Source: Oscillospiraceae bacterium
Lineage (GTDB): Bacteria; Bacillota; Clostridia; Oscillospirales; Ruminococcaceae
NCBI GenBank assembly: GCA_017550285.1
Contig: JAFZPP010000031.1
Coordinates: 1 to 58,663, forward strand
Direction: 5' to 3'
Length of the DNA stretch: 58,663 nucleotides
Below are positions 42,321-51,306 of this stretch, in pieces. Numbering within the stretch: position 1 is the stretch's first letter; each line of letters starts with the position of its first letter. The notes beneath the pieces were generated by a model, which ran no database searches, was not told the DNA's origin, and worked only from the letters and a program-made list of their open reading frames with translations. The position numbers and the translations under genes were made by a program.

Positions 42321-43724
42321 ATGTGGGATGCAGAACGGATTCATGAGACCGTCGAAAAGCAGCGTGCGTTTTTTCAGACAGGAAGAACGCTGCCGGTTGC
42401 ATTCCGGATTCACCAGCTTCAGCGGCTGAAGCAGAAGGTCATCGAATACAGCGGAAGGCTCTCTGCGGCGCTGCAAGCGGACCTCGGCAGAAGCGCGGCG
42501 GAAGCCTATCTGCTCGATATCGGCGTGACAGTCACGGAAATCAATGAGAATATCAAAGGCATCCGCAAATGGGCAAAGCCGGAGACGCATTTCAGCGGCA
42601 TACAGTGCTTCCCGAGCACGCGGACAAAGGTCTACAAGATGCCCTACGGCGCTGCGCTGATTATCAGTCCGTTCAATTTTCCAGTCCTGCTGACGCTCGG
42701 CGTCCTGACGGCGGCGCTTGCTGCCGGAAATACCGCAGTCATCAAGGCAAGCTCCAAAACGCCGCACTGTACGGCGGTCATGCAGGAAATGCTCGCAGAG
42801 CTGTATCCGCAGAAATATGTCGTACTGATCGACGGCGGACATGATGTCGCCGATCTCTGTCTTGCGGAGCGCTTCGATAAAATATTCTATACCGGATCGC
42901 CGCGCGTCGGGTCGCATGTGATGCAGGCGGCTGCAAAGAATCTGACGCCCGTCGCGCTCGAGCTCGGCGGCGAAACCGGCAACTGGTGCATCATCCGGAA
43001 AGATGCGGATATCCGCGATGCAGCGAGAAAAATCGCATTCTTCAAGCTCTGCAACAGCGGTCAGATCTGCATCAATATCAATCAGGTTGCCGTTGCCGAG
43101 GAGATCGCGCCGCAGTTTCTGGAGGCGATGAAAAAGGCATTCACAAAGCAGATCGGCACCGATCCGGTTCATAATCCGGAATATCCGCATCTGATCTCGG
43201 CGCAGGCTTACCGGAAATGTGCGGATGAGGCGGAGCAGTACCGCAGCCGGATTGTCTTCGGCGGCAAGGGCGATCCGCAGACGCTGAAATATGCACCGAC
43301 GGTCATTTATCCCTGCCGCATCAGTGAACCGATTGTGCAGCATGAGCTGTTTTCGCCGCTGCTGCCGGTTGTGCCGTATCCGGATGCAAAGATCAATGTG
43401 CTGCTGAAAACTGTTGCGGAACGGGAGCACGGGCTTGCGCTCTATCTGTTCACGCGCGATCTGAAATGGGCAGAAAGCGTCATGCAGTCGCAGCAGTACG
43501 GCGGCGGCTGCGTCAACGAGGTCTGCCTGCATCTCATGGTAAAGGGGACGCCGTTCGGCGGAACGGGGCATTCCGGCATGGGCGCCTATCACGGGGAATG
43601 GGGATTCCGCGAATTTACGCATCCTTCGACCGTGCTCTACGGGCGCACAAAATGCAATCTGCCGCTGCGTGAGCATCCGTATCGCAAATGGAAGGAAACG
43701 ATTATCCGCGCGCTGGAAAGATAA
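42321..43724 (+). CDS. NAD(P)-dependent aldehyde dehydrogenase, class 3-like
   Basis: The 467-residue protein has the ALDH active-site Glu in ALELGGETGN and the nucleophile Cys in NSGQICININ. A cofactor-loop stretch reads FYTGSPRVGSHV and an early binding segment SPFNFPVLLT. Length fits short class 3/fatty-aldehyde-type ALDHs. The start follows GGAGGAGGGAACGCA. It is monocistronic. The aldehyde may come from fermentation or lipid breakdown; context does not decide. Confidence 0.9.
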   Translation: MWDAERIHETVEKQRAFFQTGRTLPVAFRIHQLQRLKQKVIEYSGRLSAALQADLGRSAAEAYLLDIGVTVTEINENIKGIRKWAKPETHFSGIQCFPSTRTKVYKMPYGAALIISPFNFPVLLTLGVLTAALAAGNTAVIKASSKTPHCTAVMQEMLAELYPQKYVVLIDGGHDVADLCLAERFDKIFYTGSPRVGSHVMQAAAKNLTPVALELGGETGNWCIIRKDADIRDAARKIAFFKLCNSGQICININQVAVAEEIAPQFLEAMKKAFTKQIGTDPVHNPEYPHLISAQAYRKCADEAEQYRSRIVFGGKGDPQTLKYAPTVIYPCRISEPIVQHELFSPLLPVVPYPDAKINVLLKTVAEREHGLALYLFTRDLKWAESVMQSQQYGGGCVNEVCLHLMVKGTPFGGTGHSGMGAYHGEWGFREFTHPSTVLYGRTKCNLPLREHPYRKWKETIIRALER

Positions 43725-43743
43725 TGCATCACATGGCAGGAAA

Positions 43744-43779
43744 ACCGCCGTCTGTTTTACGCAGGCGGCGGTCGTTTTT
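43744..43779 (+). terminator. Terminator of the aldehyde dehydrogenase gene
   Basis: ACCGCCGTCTG pairs with CAGGCGGCGGT (one wobble); CGTTTTT follows. It sits between convergent genes. Confidence 0.88.
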
Positions 43780-44857
43780 ATGCGATTGCTTTTTCATAGA
43801 GCGCGTAGGTATACTGCGCCTGTACAAGCTGGCTGAAATAGCCTCCGGTGACTTTTCCCTTGCGGATCAGTGCCCCGACAGACACTGCCTGCCGGTCACA
43901 GAGCTCCCTGAGAATGCACTCCGAAAGCGCCTTGCCGAGCCCTAAATGCGTCGGCTCCGCACCGAGATAAAGCAGTATATAATCGCGCGGATGATGCTTT
44001 GTTTTGCAGAAATGCAGCAGCTTGGCAGGCGTCATTCTACCGCAGGCTGCATTGCCGTAATTCGGCAGCGTGACGAAGAAACCGACTGCTTTGCCGTTCT
44101 GATATGCGACCTTGACCATGTCATAATCCGCCGCATATTTCATACCGGCATAGAGTGTGCGGAATTCTGCCTCGGTAATCGGCGCAAATGTCTGAAAATC
44201 GCTGTAAAGCGACATAATCATATGATAGATTTCATGCAGAGAAGCGTCAAACGTATCCTTTTCGAGACTGCGGATTTCATAGCCGTGCTCCTTGAAATAC
44301 TGCAATCTGCGGACGTTTTTCTCCGTGAGAAAGCTCTGCGGTACGGTGCGGTAGCGGTTCGAGAGATATTCGCCGCTGACGCCGTAACCGTTTTCGCGGA
44401 AAAATGCTTCGTAATACGGCAGATTGTAGGGCTCGCCGGTATAGGGCGCCTGATCGAAGCCGCCGGTTTTGAGCCGGTAGCGAATCCAGAAGGACGCATC
44501 GACCGGACCGGTGACGGATTTGCAGCCGCATTTCTGTGCCTGCTCCTCTGCCGCGCGGAAGATGCACCGTGCCGCATCGGGATCGTTGATGCATTCAAAG
44601 AAGCCGATGTAGGCGCAATCGCGGTCGGGATAAACAGTCAGAATGCAGCGTGCCGCGGTCTGCTGCGCGGCATCGAAGCAGAGAAACGGATACACGGAAA
44701 AATAACGGCTGAGGATATGCTGCCCGCTGAGGATTTCCGCTTCCGTTTTCGCATCCTGCATCAGCTCATTTTTCAGGTAGAGCGATGCCGGAAACCGCAG
44801 GAAGCTGCGGACATGTTTTTTGTCCTGCGGCGTGAACATAACAGCCTTGTATTCCAT
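43778..44857 (-). CDS. GNAT-fold acyltransferase-like protein (YghO-like)
   Basis: The 359-residue protein has a tandem GNAT-like layout. The segment VTGPVDASFWIRYRLK, then GGFDQAPY and YNLPYYEAFFRENGY, resembles the YghO-like family, where GP...GFD.PP...YN.PYY is conserved. The ATG at 44857 is preferred since AAGGAG lies six bases upstream; it starts 14 bases past the preceding stop codon. As the last gene of the lipid-type operon it may acylate an amine or hydroxyl on the product. Function is inferred from fold and context only. Confidence 0.65.
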   Translation of the reverse strand: MEYKAVMFTPQDKKHVRSFLRFPASLYLKNELMQDAKTEAEILSGQHILSRYFSVYPFLCFDAAQQTAARCILTVYPDRDCAYIGFFECINDPDAARCIFRAAEEQAQKCGCKSVTGPVDASFWIRYRLKTGGFDQAPYTGEPYNLPYYEAFFRENGYGVSGEYLSNRYRTVPQSFLTEKNVRRLQYFKEHGYEIRSLEKDTFDASLHEIYHMIMSLYSDFQTFAPITEAEFRTLYAGMKYAADYDMVKVAYQNGKAVGFFVTLPNYGNAACGRMTPAKLLHFCKTKHHPRDYILLYLGAEPTHLGLGKALSECILRELCDRQAVSVGALIRKGKVTGGYFSQLVQAQYTYALYEKAIA

Positions 44858-44871
44858 GAGATTCTCCTTCA

Positions 44872-47226
44872 TTAACTGACTTTTCTGCGGAGCAGCTGAA
44901 TGCTGCCGTCGATGCCGTTTAAGCGGACATAATCGCCGTCATGAAAATGATTGCATGCATTTCCGACGCCGACGACCGCCGGCTTTTTCAGCTCGCGCGA
45001 GATGATTGCCGTATGCGAAAGCAGCGAGCCGCGCTTGGAGATGATGCCTGCCGCCTGCGAGATCACGAACACCCAGCCCGGGTCTGTGATATCGGCGAGA
45101 ATGATCTTACCGGAGGCGTCCGTATCGGCGGTGAGACCGGAGATATGCGTGATCTCTCCCTCGACGATGCCCGAGGAGCAGGGGGTGCCGTAGATCAGTG
45201 CGCTTTCGCTGCAAATTGTCTCGGCGACACAGTGCGACGGATGCTTGTCAAAAACCTCGCGGTCAAATACGATGCGCGTATACGGCGGAATCGCTGCAAA
45301 TGCATCCCACTGCCGCTGCCGTTCTGCGATGCGTGCGCGCAGTCCGGAGACGCTGCCGTTCACAGCCTGCCCGAGTTCTTCAAATGTCAGGCAGAAGATA
45401 TCCCGCGGCTGTCCGATGAGCCCGCGCTCTGCAAAATCACTGCCGCATTTTAACACGATTTCCCGAATCAGCCCGAAGATTTTGCCGCGCGACATTCTTG
45501 ATTTTTCACGCAGCAGAATGCCGTGATATGCCTTCTTTGCATAGATTTTTGCAAGTCCGTGCAGCTTCGGCGTCTGTGCCGGTTCGTGTGTCGCCGGTGC
45601 TTCTGCGCATGCTGCGAGTGTGTCAATCAGCAGCAGCGGATTCGTGCGGTAGGTTTCGGATTCGAGCTTGAGTTCACAGGCGCAGCGGTCGCCGTAGCGG
45701 TCAATGTACTCCGCGATCAGCTCCGCCGAACGGCACGGACGCTGCATGAACTGTTCCATTTCCTCTGCGGAGCGGATGCCGAAGAATGCTTCATTCAGCT
45801 GCTCTTCACGGAGCGCATTGCGGATGTCGCCAAGCATTCTGACCGGCTTCATGCTCTCAATCGCATCGGAGCCGCAGATGATCTGATTTGCCGTATCCTC
45901 GGGATTTTCGCATCCGCTCTTTTTGAGCGCGGATTTCAGCAGACCGGTGAAAATAAATGCATACATATCATTGACAAGCGTCAGGTCCCAGCAGCCCGCC
46001 AGCGTATCTTTGAGCTCTGCATAGATGCGGAACAGCTCCGCCGGATCGTCCGTCTGCCGGATGCGTGTGCGGAAACGCGGATACAGATGATCGAATCTAC
46101 GGTTCAGCTGCTTCATTTTCCGCTCATTTGAGAGGATGAGCCGGATGAACGAATGCAGCACTCTGCACTTTGTCAGGCGGCTCGGCGCATCTGCCGACTG
46201 TGTTACGGTTTTATCAGAAACACCGAGCATTTCCTGCCAGACGGGGATGATCTTTTTGCTGAACGGCAGCATCGCAATGACATCATACCAGCTGCTGATG
46301 CGGTAGTAGATTCTGCCGTTTGCCGCATCCGTCATATTGGAGAGCACATTGTCGAGCCGCTCTGCGGTGCCGTCGTTGCAGGTGATTCTGCGGACGCAGC
46401 TGCTGAACACCGTGTGATAGACGTCTTTGACAAAGCTGATTGTCATGGGGCTGGAAATATCGGGATAGCTCTCCGAGATATTGCTGCTGTCGAGAATGAT
46501 ATGTCCGTCTGTATGCAGTGTTGTGATCGGTCTTGCCTGCAAAATGAAGATTTCGCCGTCCCTGACTGCGTATTCGATATCGCATTCGCAGCCGAAGATG
46601 TTTCGGATTTGACCGGCAGTTTGCAGCAGTTCGGCAAGCTGCGCATTGCTGAGCTTCGGTGCGCCCTCACGGACCTCTGCATAATAATTATTGTCGGAGC
46701 GGTTGCAGTAATAGGTCGTGACCGGAACCTTGTCCTCGACAACATGATCGCCGGTGCCGCTGCCGACCGTGATAACGGTTTCATTGAGAATGCCCTGCGG
46801 ATTCGCCGTGAACATCACGCCGGAGCAGTCTGCATCGACCATAACCTGCACAATGACATTTACCCTGCAATCCGCGCGCCGGATGCCGCTGATGCGGAGA
46901 TATTCGCGGATGTGCTCGGAATCTGCGGCGGCGCGGCACAGTGCTGTTTTCTCCGGAACCTGTGCTGCCGGTACGAACAGGAATGTATCGAACTGACCTG
47001 CAAAGGAGCATGCGGCGCTGTCTTCGGCAGTTGCGGAGGAGCGGACGGAAAATACCGCATCTGCGCCGAAATGCTGATTGATATATGCCGTGATTTCAGA
47101 ATCCTTTGCCTCCTCGGGGACGCAGAACAGCGCCGGTACATTGAGACCGTGCTGCCGCATCCGGAAGAGGCGTTCCGCCTTGGTACCGATGCTGTATGCA
47201 CCGAAATTTTCAGCTGTAATCATCAT
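44872..47226 (-). CDS. PEP-synthase/rifampin-phosphotransferase-like dikinase
   Basis: The 784-residue protein has an N-terminal ATP-grasp domain of the PPDK/PEP synthase type (FSVRSSATAEDSAACSFAGQFDT near 59-81, and QVMVDADCSGVMFTANP). A divergent middle region (about 260-680) follows, and a C-terminal swivelling His domain holds GSLLSHTAIISRELKKPAVVGV. It lacks the C-terminal PEP-binding barrel of true PEP synthases. This order matches rifampin phosphotransferase-like enzymes, which move the beta-phosphate of ATP through the His to an alcohol. In this operon the acceptor could be an isoprenoid or glycerol-type alcohol. The start follows GAGGTG. Confidence 0.8.
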   Translation of the reverse strand: MMITAENFGAYSIGTKAERLFRMRQHGLNVPALFCVPEEAKDSEITAYINQHFGADAVFSVRSSATAEDSAACSFAGQFDTFLFVPAAQVPEKTALCRAAADSEHIREYLRISGIRRADCRVNVIVQVMVDADCSGVMFTANPQGILNETVITVGSGTGDHVVEDKVPVTTYYCNRSDNNYYAEVREGAPKLSNAQLAELLQTAGQIRNIFGCECDIEYAVRDGEIFILQARPITTLHTDGHIILDSSNISESYPDISSPMTISFVKDVYHTVFSSCVRRITCNDGTAERLDNVLSNMTDAANGRIYYRISSWYDVIAMLPFSKKIIPVWQEMLGVSDKTVTQSADAPSRLTKCRVLHSFIRLILSNERKMKQLNRRFDHLYPRFRTRIRQTDDPAELFRIYAELKDTLAGCWDLTLVNDMYAFIFTGLLKSALKKSGCENPEDTANQIICGSDAIESMKPVRMLGDIRNALREEQLNEAFFGIRSAEEMEQFMQRPCRSAELIAEYIDRYGDRCACELKLESETYRTNPLLLIDTLAACAEAPATHEPAQTPKLHGLAKIYAKKAYHGILLREKSRMSRGKIFGLIREIVLKCGSDFAERGLIGQPRDIFCLTFEELGQAVNGSVSGLRARIAERQRQWDAFAAIPPYTRIVFDREVFDKHPSHCVAETICSESALIYGTPCSSGIVEGEITHISGLTADTDASGKIILADITDPGWVFVISQAAGIISKRGSLLSHTAIISRELKKPAVVGVGNACNHFHDGDYVRLNGIDGSIQLLRRKVS

Positions 47227-47232
47227 TTTGAA

Positions 47233-48129
47233 TCACCTCGCAAATGCTAAATATCCCGCGACCGTCAGGAGCATGATGCTCTCCTGAATGTAGGTATACC
47301 GCTCGACCTTTTCGACGAGCCTGAACTGATGCGGGTCGCGCATATACTGCACGAATTTCCATGTCATCCAGATGACGTTAATCAGCAGCGCCAGAACCGA
47401 CAGCTTGCTGAGATGCCAGACCAGCACAAAGTTTGTGAGAATATCGGCGATCGTGAGAATCAGGACGAACCGTGTCGCTCTGCGGTAGCCGAACAGCTTG
47501 GAATAGGTGACGTATTCTGTCTCATCCTCGGGCGCTTTGATCTTGCGGGAAATCTCCCAGATCAGCGCCGGAAAATAGAGCGTGAATGCGGCAAGAATTG
47601 TTGTCAGCGTGATTGCGTTCAGTCCGTATTTGATGACGGTAAACGAGATGATGTAAATATTCAGGATCATCTGTACGGGATTGTGCGTGACGAGCGCGAG
47701 CGGGAGACTTTTCTGAATCTTTTTCTTCTGGAAGAACCACATCGACATCAGCGTGCCGTAGATATAGAGGAAGAAGAAAAACGGGATATTGTTCATGAAG
47801 ATGAGATTGAGCAGGACCGTGACGGCAATCAGCACACCGATGAAAATGCCGAGGTCCTTTTTCTTCACTCTGCCCGAGGGCAGCGGACGCTCTTTGAACA
47901 GCCGGCAGTCGAGTTCGTAATCCTTGAAATCGTCGGCGATGCGCAGCCAGCAGAGAAAGCTGAATACCGTAAAGCCGCCGATGAATTCTGCGGCGGTGAT
48001 ATGGAAATGCGTGACACCGTTGTTGAGCAGAATGATAAAATAGATTTCAAAGAAGATGATGCCGCCGAGCAGCAGCCGCGGAATGATCGGATACATTTCC
48101 CTGAAATAGATTTGCAAGCGTTTCAGCAT
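47233..48129 (-). CDS. UbiA-family prenyltransferase-like membrane protein
   Basis: The 298-residue protein has eight to nine hydrophobic segments and an Asp-rich loop, LRIADDFKDYELDCRLFKERPLPSGRV, matching the first prenyl-diphosphate motif of UbiA enzymes. A second loop (SRKIKAPEDETEYVTYSKLFG) sits where the second Asp-rich motif is expected. UbiA enzymes join a prenyl chain to an aromatic ring, sugar or glycerol phosphate. The start at 48129 follows AGAGGTG. Neighbours suggest a lipid acceptor. Confidence 0.85.
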   Translation of the reverse strand: MLKRLQIYFREMYPIIPRLLLGGIIFFEIYFIILLNNGVTHFHITAAEFIGGFTVFSFLCWLRIADDFKDYELDCRLFKERPLPSGRVKKKDLGIFIGVLIAVTVLLNLIFMNNIPFFFFLYIYGTLMSMWFFQKKKIQKSLPLALVTHNPVQMILNIYIISFTVIKYGLNAITLTTILAAFTLYFPALIWEISRKIKAPEDETEYVTYSKLFGYRRATRFVLILTIADILTNFVLVWHLSKLSVLALLINVIWMTWKFVQYMRDPHQFRLVEKVERYTYIQESIMLLTVAGYLAFAR

Positions 48130-48151
48130 GATAAACACCTCTTTCGGAAGA

Positions 48152-48736
48152 TTACAGGTTTCTGCGGATTTTCAGCGTGTACAGCACTGCATTCAGTGCA
48201 ATGTGCGTCACCGCGCCGAGCAGCAGATACTGCACATACTGCAAGGGCGTAATGCCTGCAAACAGCACCAGCAGCAGCATGACGCCGAGCAGCGAATCAA
48301 TCTGGTCCATGACAAAGAACAGCGCACCCTTGCAGCCGTTCGCGGTTTTGCCGGGCTGAATGTCCAGCCGGCGTTTGAGAAAGCTGTTCGGCAGTTCAAA
48401 GAGGACGTACACAAGCCCGAACAGTGCGCCGGCTGCCGCATTGAACAGCAGCGTATTGCCGCAGAAGCGGTAGAGTTCATTTGCACCGCCGAGCGCTTCG
48501 GAATGCAGCGAGAGCAGTCCCCAGAGAATCTGTGCGATGCAGTTTGCGGCGATCATGCCGAAAAAGCCCGCCCATGTTTTGTTGTCACCGAAGATGCGTT
48601 TGCCGTCAGCGCAGCATTTTCCGCCGTCAATCGGGACGCAGGTTTCGCGGTAGAGCCGCGTTTTCGTAAAGAGCATATTCGCCGCGCCCGCAATGACCAC
48701 GGGCATCAGCGTTGCATACATAATCAGAATACGCAT
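48152..48736 (-). CDS. CDP-archaeol synthase-like (CarS/PF01864) membrane protein
   Basis: The 194-residue multi-pass protein shows family landmarks GDNKTWAGFFGM, FELPNSFLKRRLDIQPGK and MDQIDSLLG. CarS loads CTP onto a lipid phosphate to make a CDP-lipid, in archaea for archaeol. Bacterial members have unknown or varied substrates. It overlaps the DgkA-like gene by 13 bp; GGAGGTG precedes the ATG. It would follow naturally a lipid kinase and precede head-group attachment. Confidence 0.88.
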   Translation of the reverse strand: MRILIMYATLMPVVIAGAANMLFTKTRLYRETCVPIDGGKCCADGKRIFGDNKTWAGFFGMIAANCIAQILWGLLSLHSEALGGANELYRFCGNTLLFNAAAGALFGLVYVLFELPNSFLKRRLDIQPGKTANGCKGALFFVMDQIDSLLGVMLLLVLFAGITPLQYVQYLLLGAVTHIALNAVLYTLKIRRNL

Positions 48737-49191
48737 GCGATCACCTCCAGCAGCTTCGGCAGCAGGATGAGCCCCTGCGAGAGGAAGAATGCAATAGATA
48801 CGATGAATACGCCTGCTGCGGCAGTATCCTTGATGAATTTATTGTCCTCGCAGATTTCGGGGAACCGCGTGTCGATCAGACGTTCCAGCGCGGTATTGAG
48901 ATACTCTGCCGAGAAGACACCGCAGACAAGCCCGAAGCCGATCAGGAATTCCGTGACGGACGCACCGAGCATCAGATTCAGGATGAAGAATACCGCATAG
49001 ATCGCGGCATATTCGCGGAAATTACGCTCTGCCTTCCATGCAGCCTGCATTCCGTCAAAGGCGTGGCGCATGCTTTGCAGAATGTTCTTGTTTTTCATTG
49101 CGGTATGGTCGTTCTGTACGGTGCGGAGGCGGTATGTATCCGGCTGTACGGCGCGGAATGCATACGGTGCGCAGCTGTTTTTGCTTTTCAT
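48724..49191 (-). CDS. DgkA-like lipid kinase (diacylglycerol/undecaprenol kinase family)
   Basis: The 155-residue protein has three membrane segments and the family core AEYLNTALERLIDTR, then NKFIKDTAAAGVFI. An N-terminal hydrophilic extension of about 30 residues precedes it. The start at 49191 follows AAAGGAAG; an inner ATG (MKNKNIL) is possible. It heads the operon after a regulated promoter. The kinase would phosphorylate a lipid alcohol, giving the substrate for the CarS-like enzyme. Confidence 0.87.
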   Translation of the reverse strand: MKSKNSCAPYAFRAVQPDTYRLRTVQNDHTAMKNKNILQSMRHAFDGMQAAWKAERNFREYAAIYAVFFILNLMLGASVTEFLIGFGLVCGVFSAEYLNTALERLIDTRFPEICEDNKFIKDTAAAGVFIVSIAFFLSQGLILLPKLLEVIACVF

Positions 49192-49241
49192 AGAGAGCAC
49201 TTCCTTTCCGGTTTTGTTCTGCGGTTTCATTCTATGCTTTC

Positions 49242-49305
49242 ATTATACGGATTTCCGGCGGATTTGGTAGATGTCACCTGTCATAACATAAATGACAAAT
49301 GTCAT
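49242..49305 (-). promoter_or_regulatory. Weak promoter with tandem operators for the lipid-type operon
   Basis: On the minus strand the -10 TATAAT is good, but the -35 position reads CTACCA, far from consensus. Directly upstream are two 14-bp sites, ATGACATTTGTCAT (a perfect inverted repeat, complement of 49292-49305) and ATGACAGGTGACAT (49271-49284). They are seven bases apart, so centres are 21 bp or two helical turns apart. This is the layout of an activator-dependent promoter. Confidence 0.65.
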
Positions 49306-49487
49306 CGGGCAGCGCCCGACTGTATTGGTCTAAAGTTCTTCGGCAGGCATTCTGTTTTTCAAGGATTACTTCTCTCCGGTTGCATCATGCAGGATAAAAT
49401 GATAAGAGGGCAGTGCCGCCCTCCTCTCTTCTATTTCCTACCTTCTCACTCCTCCCTCCTACTTTCTCAAAACATGATGCTCTCCGC

Positions 49488-49516
49488 TTGCTTTTTGCGT
49501 AATAATATGCTATAAT
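49488..49516 (+). promoter_or_regulatory. Promoter of the gatCAB operon
   Basis: TTGCTT, 17 bp, TATAAT with TGC before the -10. The leader to gatC is about 37 bases. The preceding stretch to 49310 shows a GGGCAGCGCCC palindrome and pyrimidine-rich sequence but no gene. Confidence 0.75.
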
Positions 49517-49560
49517 AAAGGCGATTCGCAATCACGATATCAATTTGAAGGAGAACGATT

Positions 49561-49848
49561 ATGCAGTTAGATGCAAAAACGCTGGAAACGCTCAAATGGC
49601 TTTCCAGACTGGACATTCCGGAGGATGAGACCGAAGCACTCTCCGGCAGCATTTCAGAGATGCTGACCTTCTTTCAGCAGCTTTCCGCGCTCGATACCGA
49701 GGGCGTCGAGCCGACTGCGCACATTGCGCCGCTGACGAACGTGCTGCGCGAGGATGAACCCTTTTCGCCGCGTCTGGATCGTGACCTGCTGCTTTCCGGT
49801 ACGGAATCCGAGGACGGTCTGATTACGCTGCCGAAGGTCATCGGCTGA
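49561..49848 (+). CDS. gatC: Asp/Glu-tRNA amidotransferase subunit C
   Basis: The 95-residue protein begins with the GatC pattern (TLKWLSRLDIPEDE) and contains VEPTAH, followed by LREDEP. GatC stabilises the GatA-GatB complex that converts misacylated Glu-tRNA(Gln) or Asp-tRNA(Asn). The start follows AAGGAG. gatA begins 13 bp downstream. Confidence 0.95.
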   Translation: MQLDAKTLETLKWLSRLDIPEDETEALSGSISEMLTFFQQLSALDTEGVEPTAHIAPLTNVLREDEPFSPRLDRDLLLSGTESEDGLITLPKVIG

Positions 49849-49861
49849 AAGGAGCGCAGGA

Positions 49862-51301
49862 ATGAAATACAGTGAAATGGATATTGCGGCGCTTTCTGCG
49901 CTGCTGAAAAACAAAGAGGTCACCGCAAAGGAGCTTGCCGCGGATGCACTCGACGCGATCAAAGCGGCGGACGGTACGGTCGGTGCCTATCTGACTGTCG
50001 CGGAGGAGGAGGCATACCGTCAGGCGGAGATCGCAGACAAGATGCTTTCCGAAGGCACCGCAGGTCCGCTGACCGGCATCCCCTTTGCGATGAAGGACAA
50101 TATCTGCACGAAGGGCATCCGCACGACCTGTGCCTCGAAGATGCTTGAAAACTGGCTGCCGGTCTATGACGCATGCGTTACGGAGCAGCTGAAAAAAGCC
50201 GGCGCGGTCATGCTCGGCAAGACCAATATGGATGAATTTGCAATGGGCAGTTCCTCGGAAAATTCCGCCTTGCAGGTGACGCGCAATCCGGCAGCGACGG
50301 ACTATGTGCCGGGCGGCTCCTCGGGCGGCTCTGCGGCAGCGGTCGCAGCGAATGAGTGTGCATTTGCAATCGGCTCCGATACCGGCGGCTCGATCCGTCA
50401 GCCGGCATCGTTCTGCGGCGTGGTCGGAATGAAGCCGACCTACGGCACCGTTTCACGTTACGGTCTCGTTGCATACGCATCGAGCTTTGACCAGATCGGT
50501 CCGCTGACAAAGACTGTCGCGGACAATGCAAAGGTGCTCGAAGCGATCTCCTGCCACGACCGCCGTGATTCGACGTCGCTGCCGGAGTTTGATACGAATT
50601 ATTCTGCGCTGATCGGCAAGGATGTTTCCGGTATGCGCATCGGTCTGCCGAAGGAATATTTCGGTGAGGGCATTCATCCGGAGGTCGCGGCGCTTGTGAA
50701 GAATGCCGCAAAGCAGCTGGAAAATGCCGGTGCAAAGATCGAAGAATGCTCGCTGCCGGCAGTCTCATTTGCATTGCCTGCATATTATGTGCTGTGCTGC
50801 GCAGAGGCTTCGTCGAATCTTGCGCGGTTCGACGGCATTCGCTACGGCTTCCGCGCTGAGGGCATTGAGGATCTCGAGCAGCTTTACCGCAAGACCCGTA
50901 CACAGGGCTTCGGCAAGGAAGTGCGCCGCAGAATCATGCTCGGAAACTATGTGCTTTCCGCAGGCTATTATGATGCATATTATAAGAAGGCGCAGCAGGC
51001 AAGAACCCTGCTGATCCGCGCATTCAAGGAACTGTTTGCGCAGTATGACATGCTGCTGGCTCCGGTCGCGCCGACACCGGCATATAAGATCGGTGAGAAG
51101 TCAGGCGACCCCATGGAAATGGCACTCGGCGATATCTGTACGGTGCCGGTCAATCTCGGCGGTCTGCCGGCGATTTCGGTACCCTGCGGCAAGGTGCAGC
51201 AGGACGGCGCAAGCCTGCCCGTCGGCTTCCAGCTGATCGGTCCGGCATTCTCCGAGGCGAAATTGTATCAGGCAGCTGCGGCATATGAGAGCGGAGCGTA
51301 A
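49862..51301 (+). CDS. gatA: Asp/Glu-tRNA amidotransferase subunit A (glutaminase)
   Basis: The 479-residue amidase has the amidase signature PGGSSGGSAAAVA with the Ser-cis-Ser-Lys triad region: AMKDN near residue 77 supplies the Lys, and GSDTGGSIRQPASFCG the nucleophile. Length fits the family. It releases ammonia from glutamine for GatB. Its partner gatB lies 1.75 kb downstream, with three unrelated genes between. Confidence 0.96.
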   Translation: MKYSEMDIAALSALLKNKEVTAKELAADALDAIKAADGTVGAYLTVAEEEAYRQAEIADKMLSEGTAGPLTGIPFAMKDNICTKGIRTTCASKMLENWLPVYDACVTEQLKKAGAVMLGKTNMDEFAMGSSSENSALQVTRNPAATDYVPGGSSGGSAAAVAANECAFAIGSDTGGSIRQPASFCGVVGMKPTYGTVSRYGLVAYASSFDQIGPLTKTVADNAKVLEAISCHDRRDSTSLPEFDTNYSALIGKDVSGMRIGLPKEYFGEGIHPEVAALVKNAAKQLENAGAKIEECSLPAVSFALPAYYVLCCAEASSNLARFDGIRYGFRAEGIEDLEQLYRKTRTQGFGKEVRRRIMLGNYVLSAGYYDAYYKKAQQARTLLIRAFKELFAQYDMLLAPVAPTPAYKIGEKSGDPMEMALGDICTVPVNLGGLPAISVPCGKVQQDGASLPVGFQLIGPAFSEAKLYQAAAAYESGA

Positions 51302-51306
51302 TCTGC

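Noticed and set aside
42168-43676. 502-residue minus-strand frame opposite the aldehyde dehydrogenase
   Set aside because: The plus strand carries all ALDH motifs; the reverse frame has no recognisable features.
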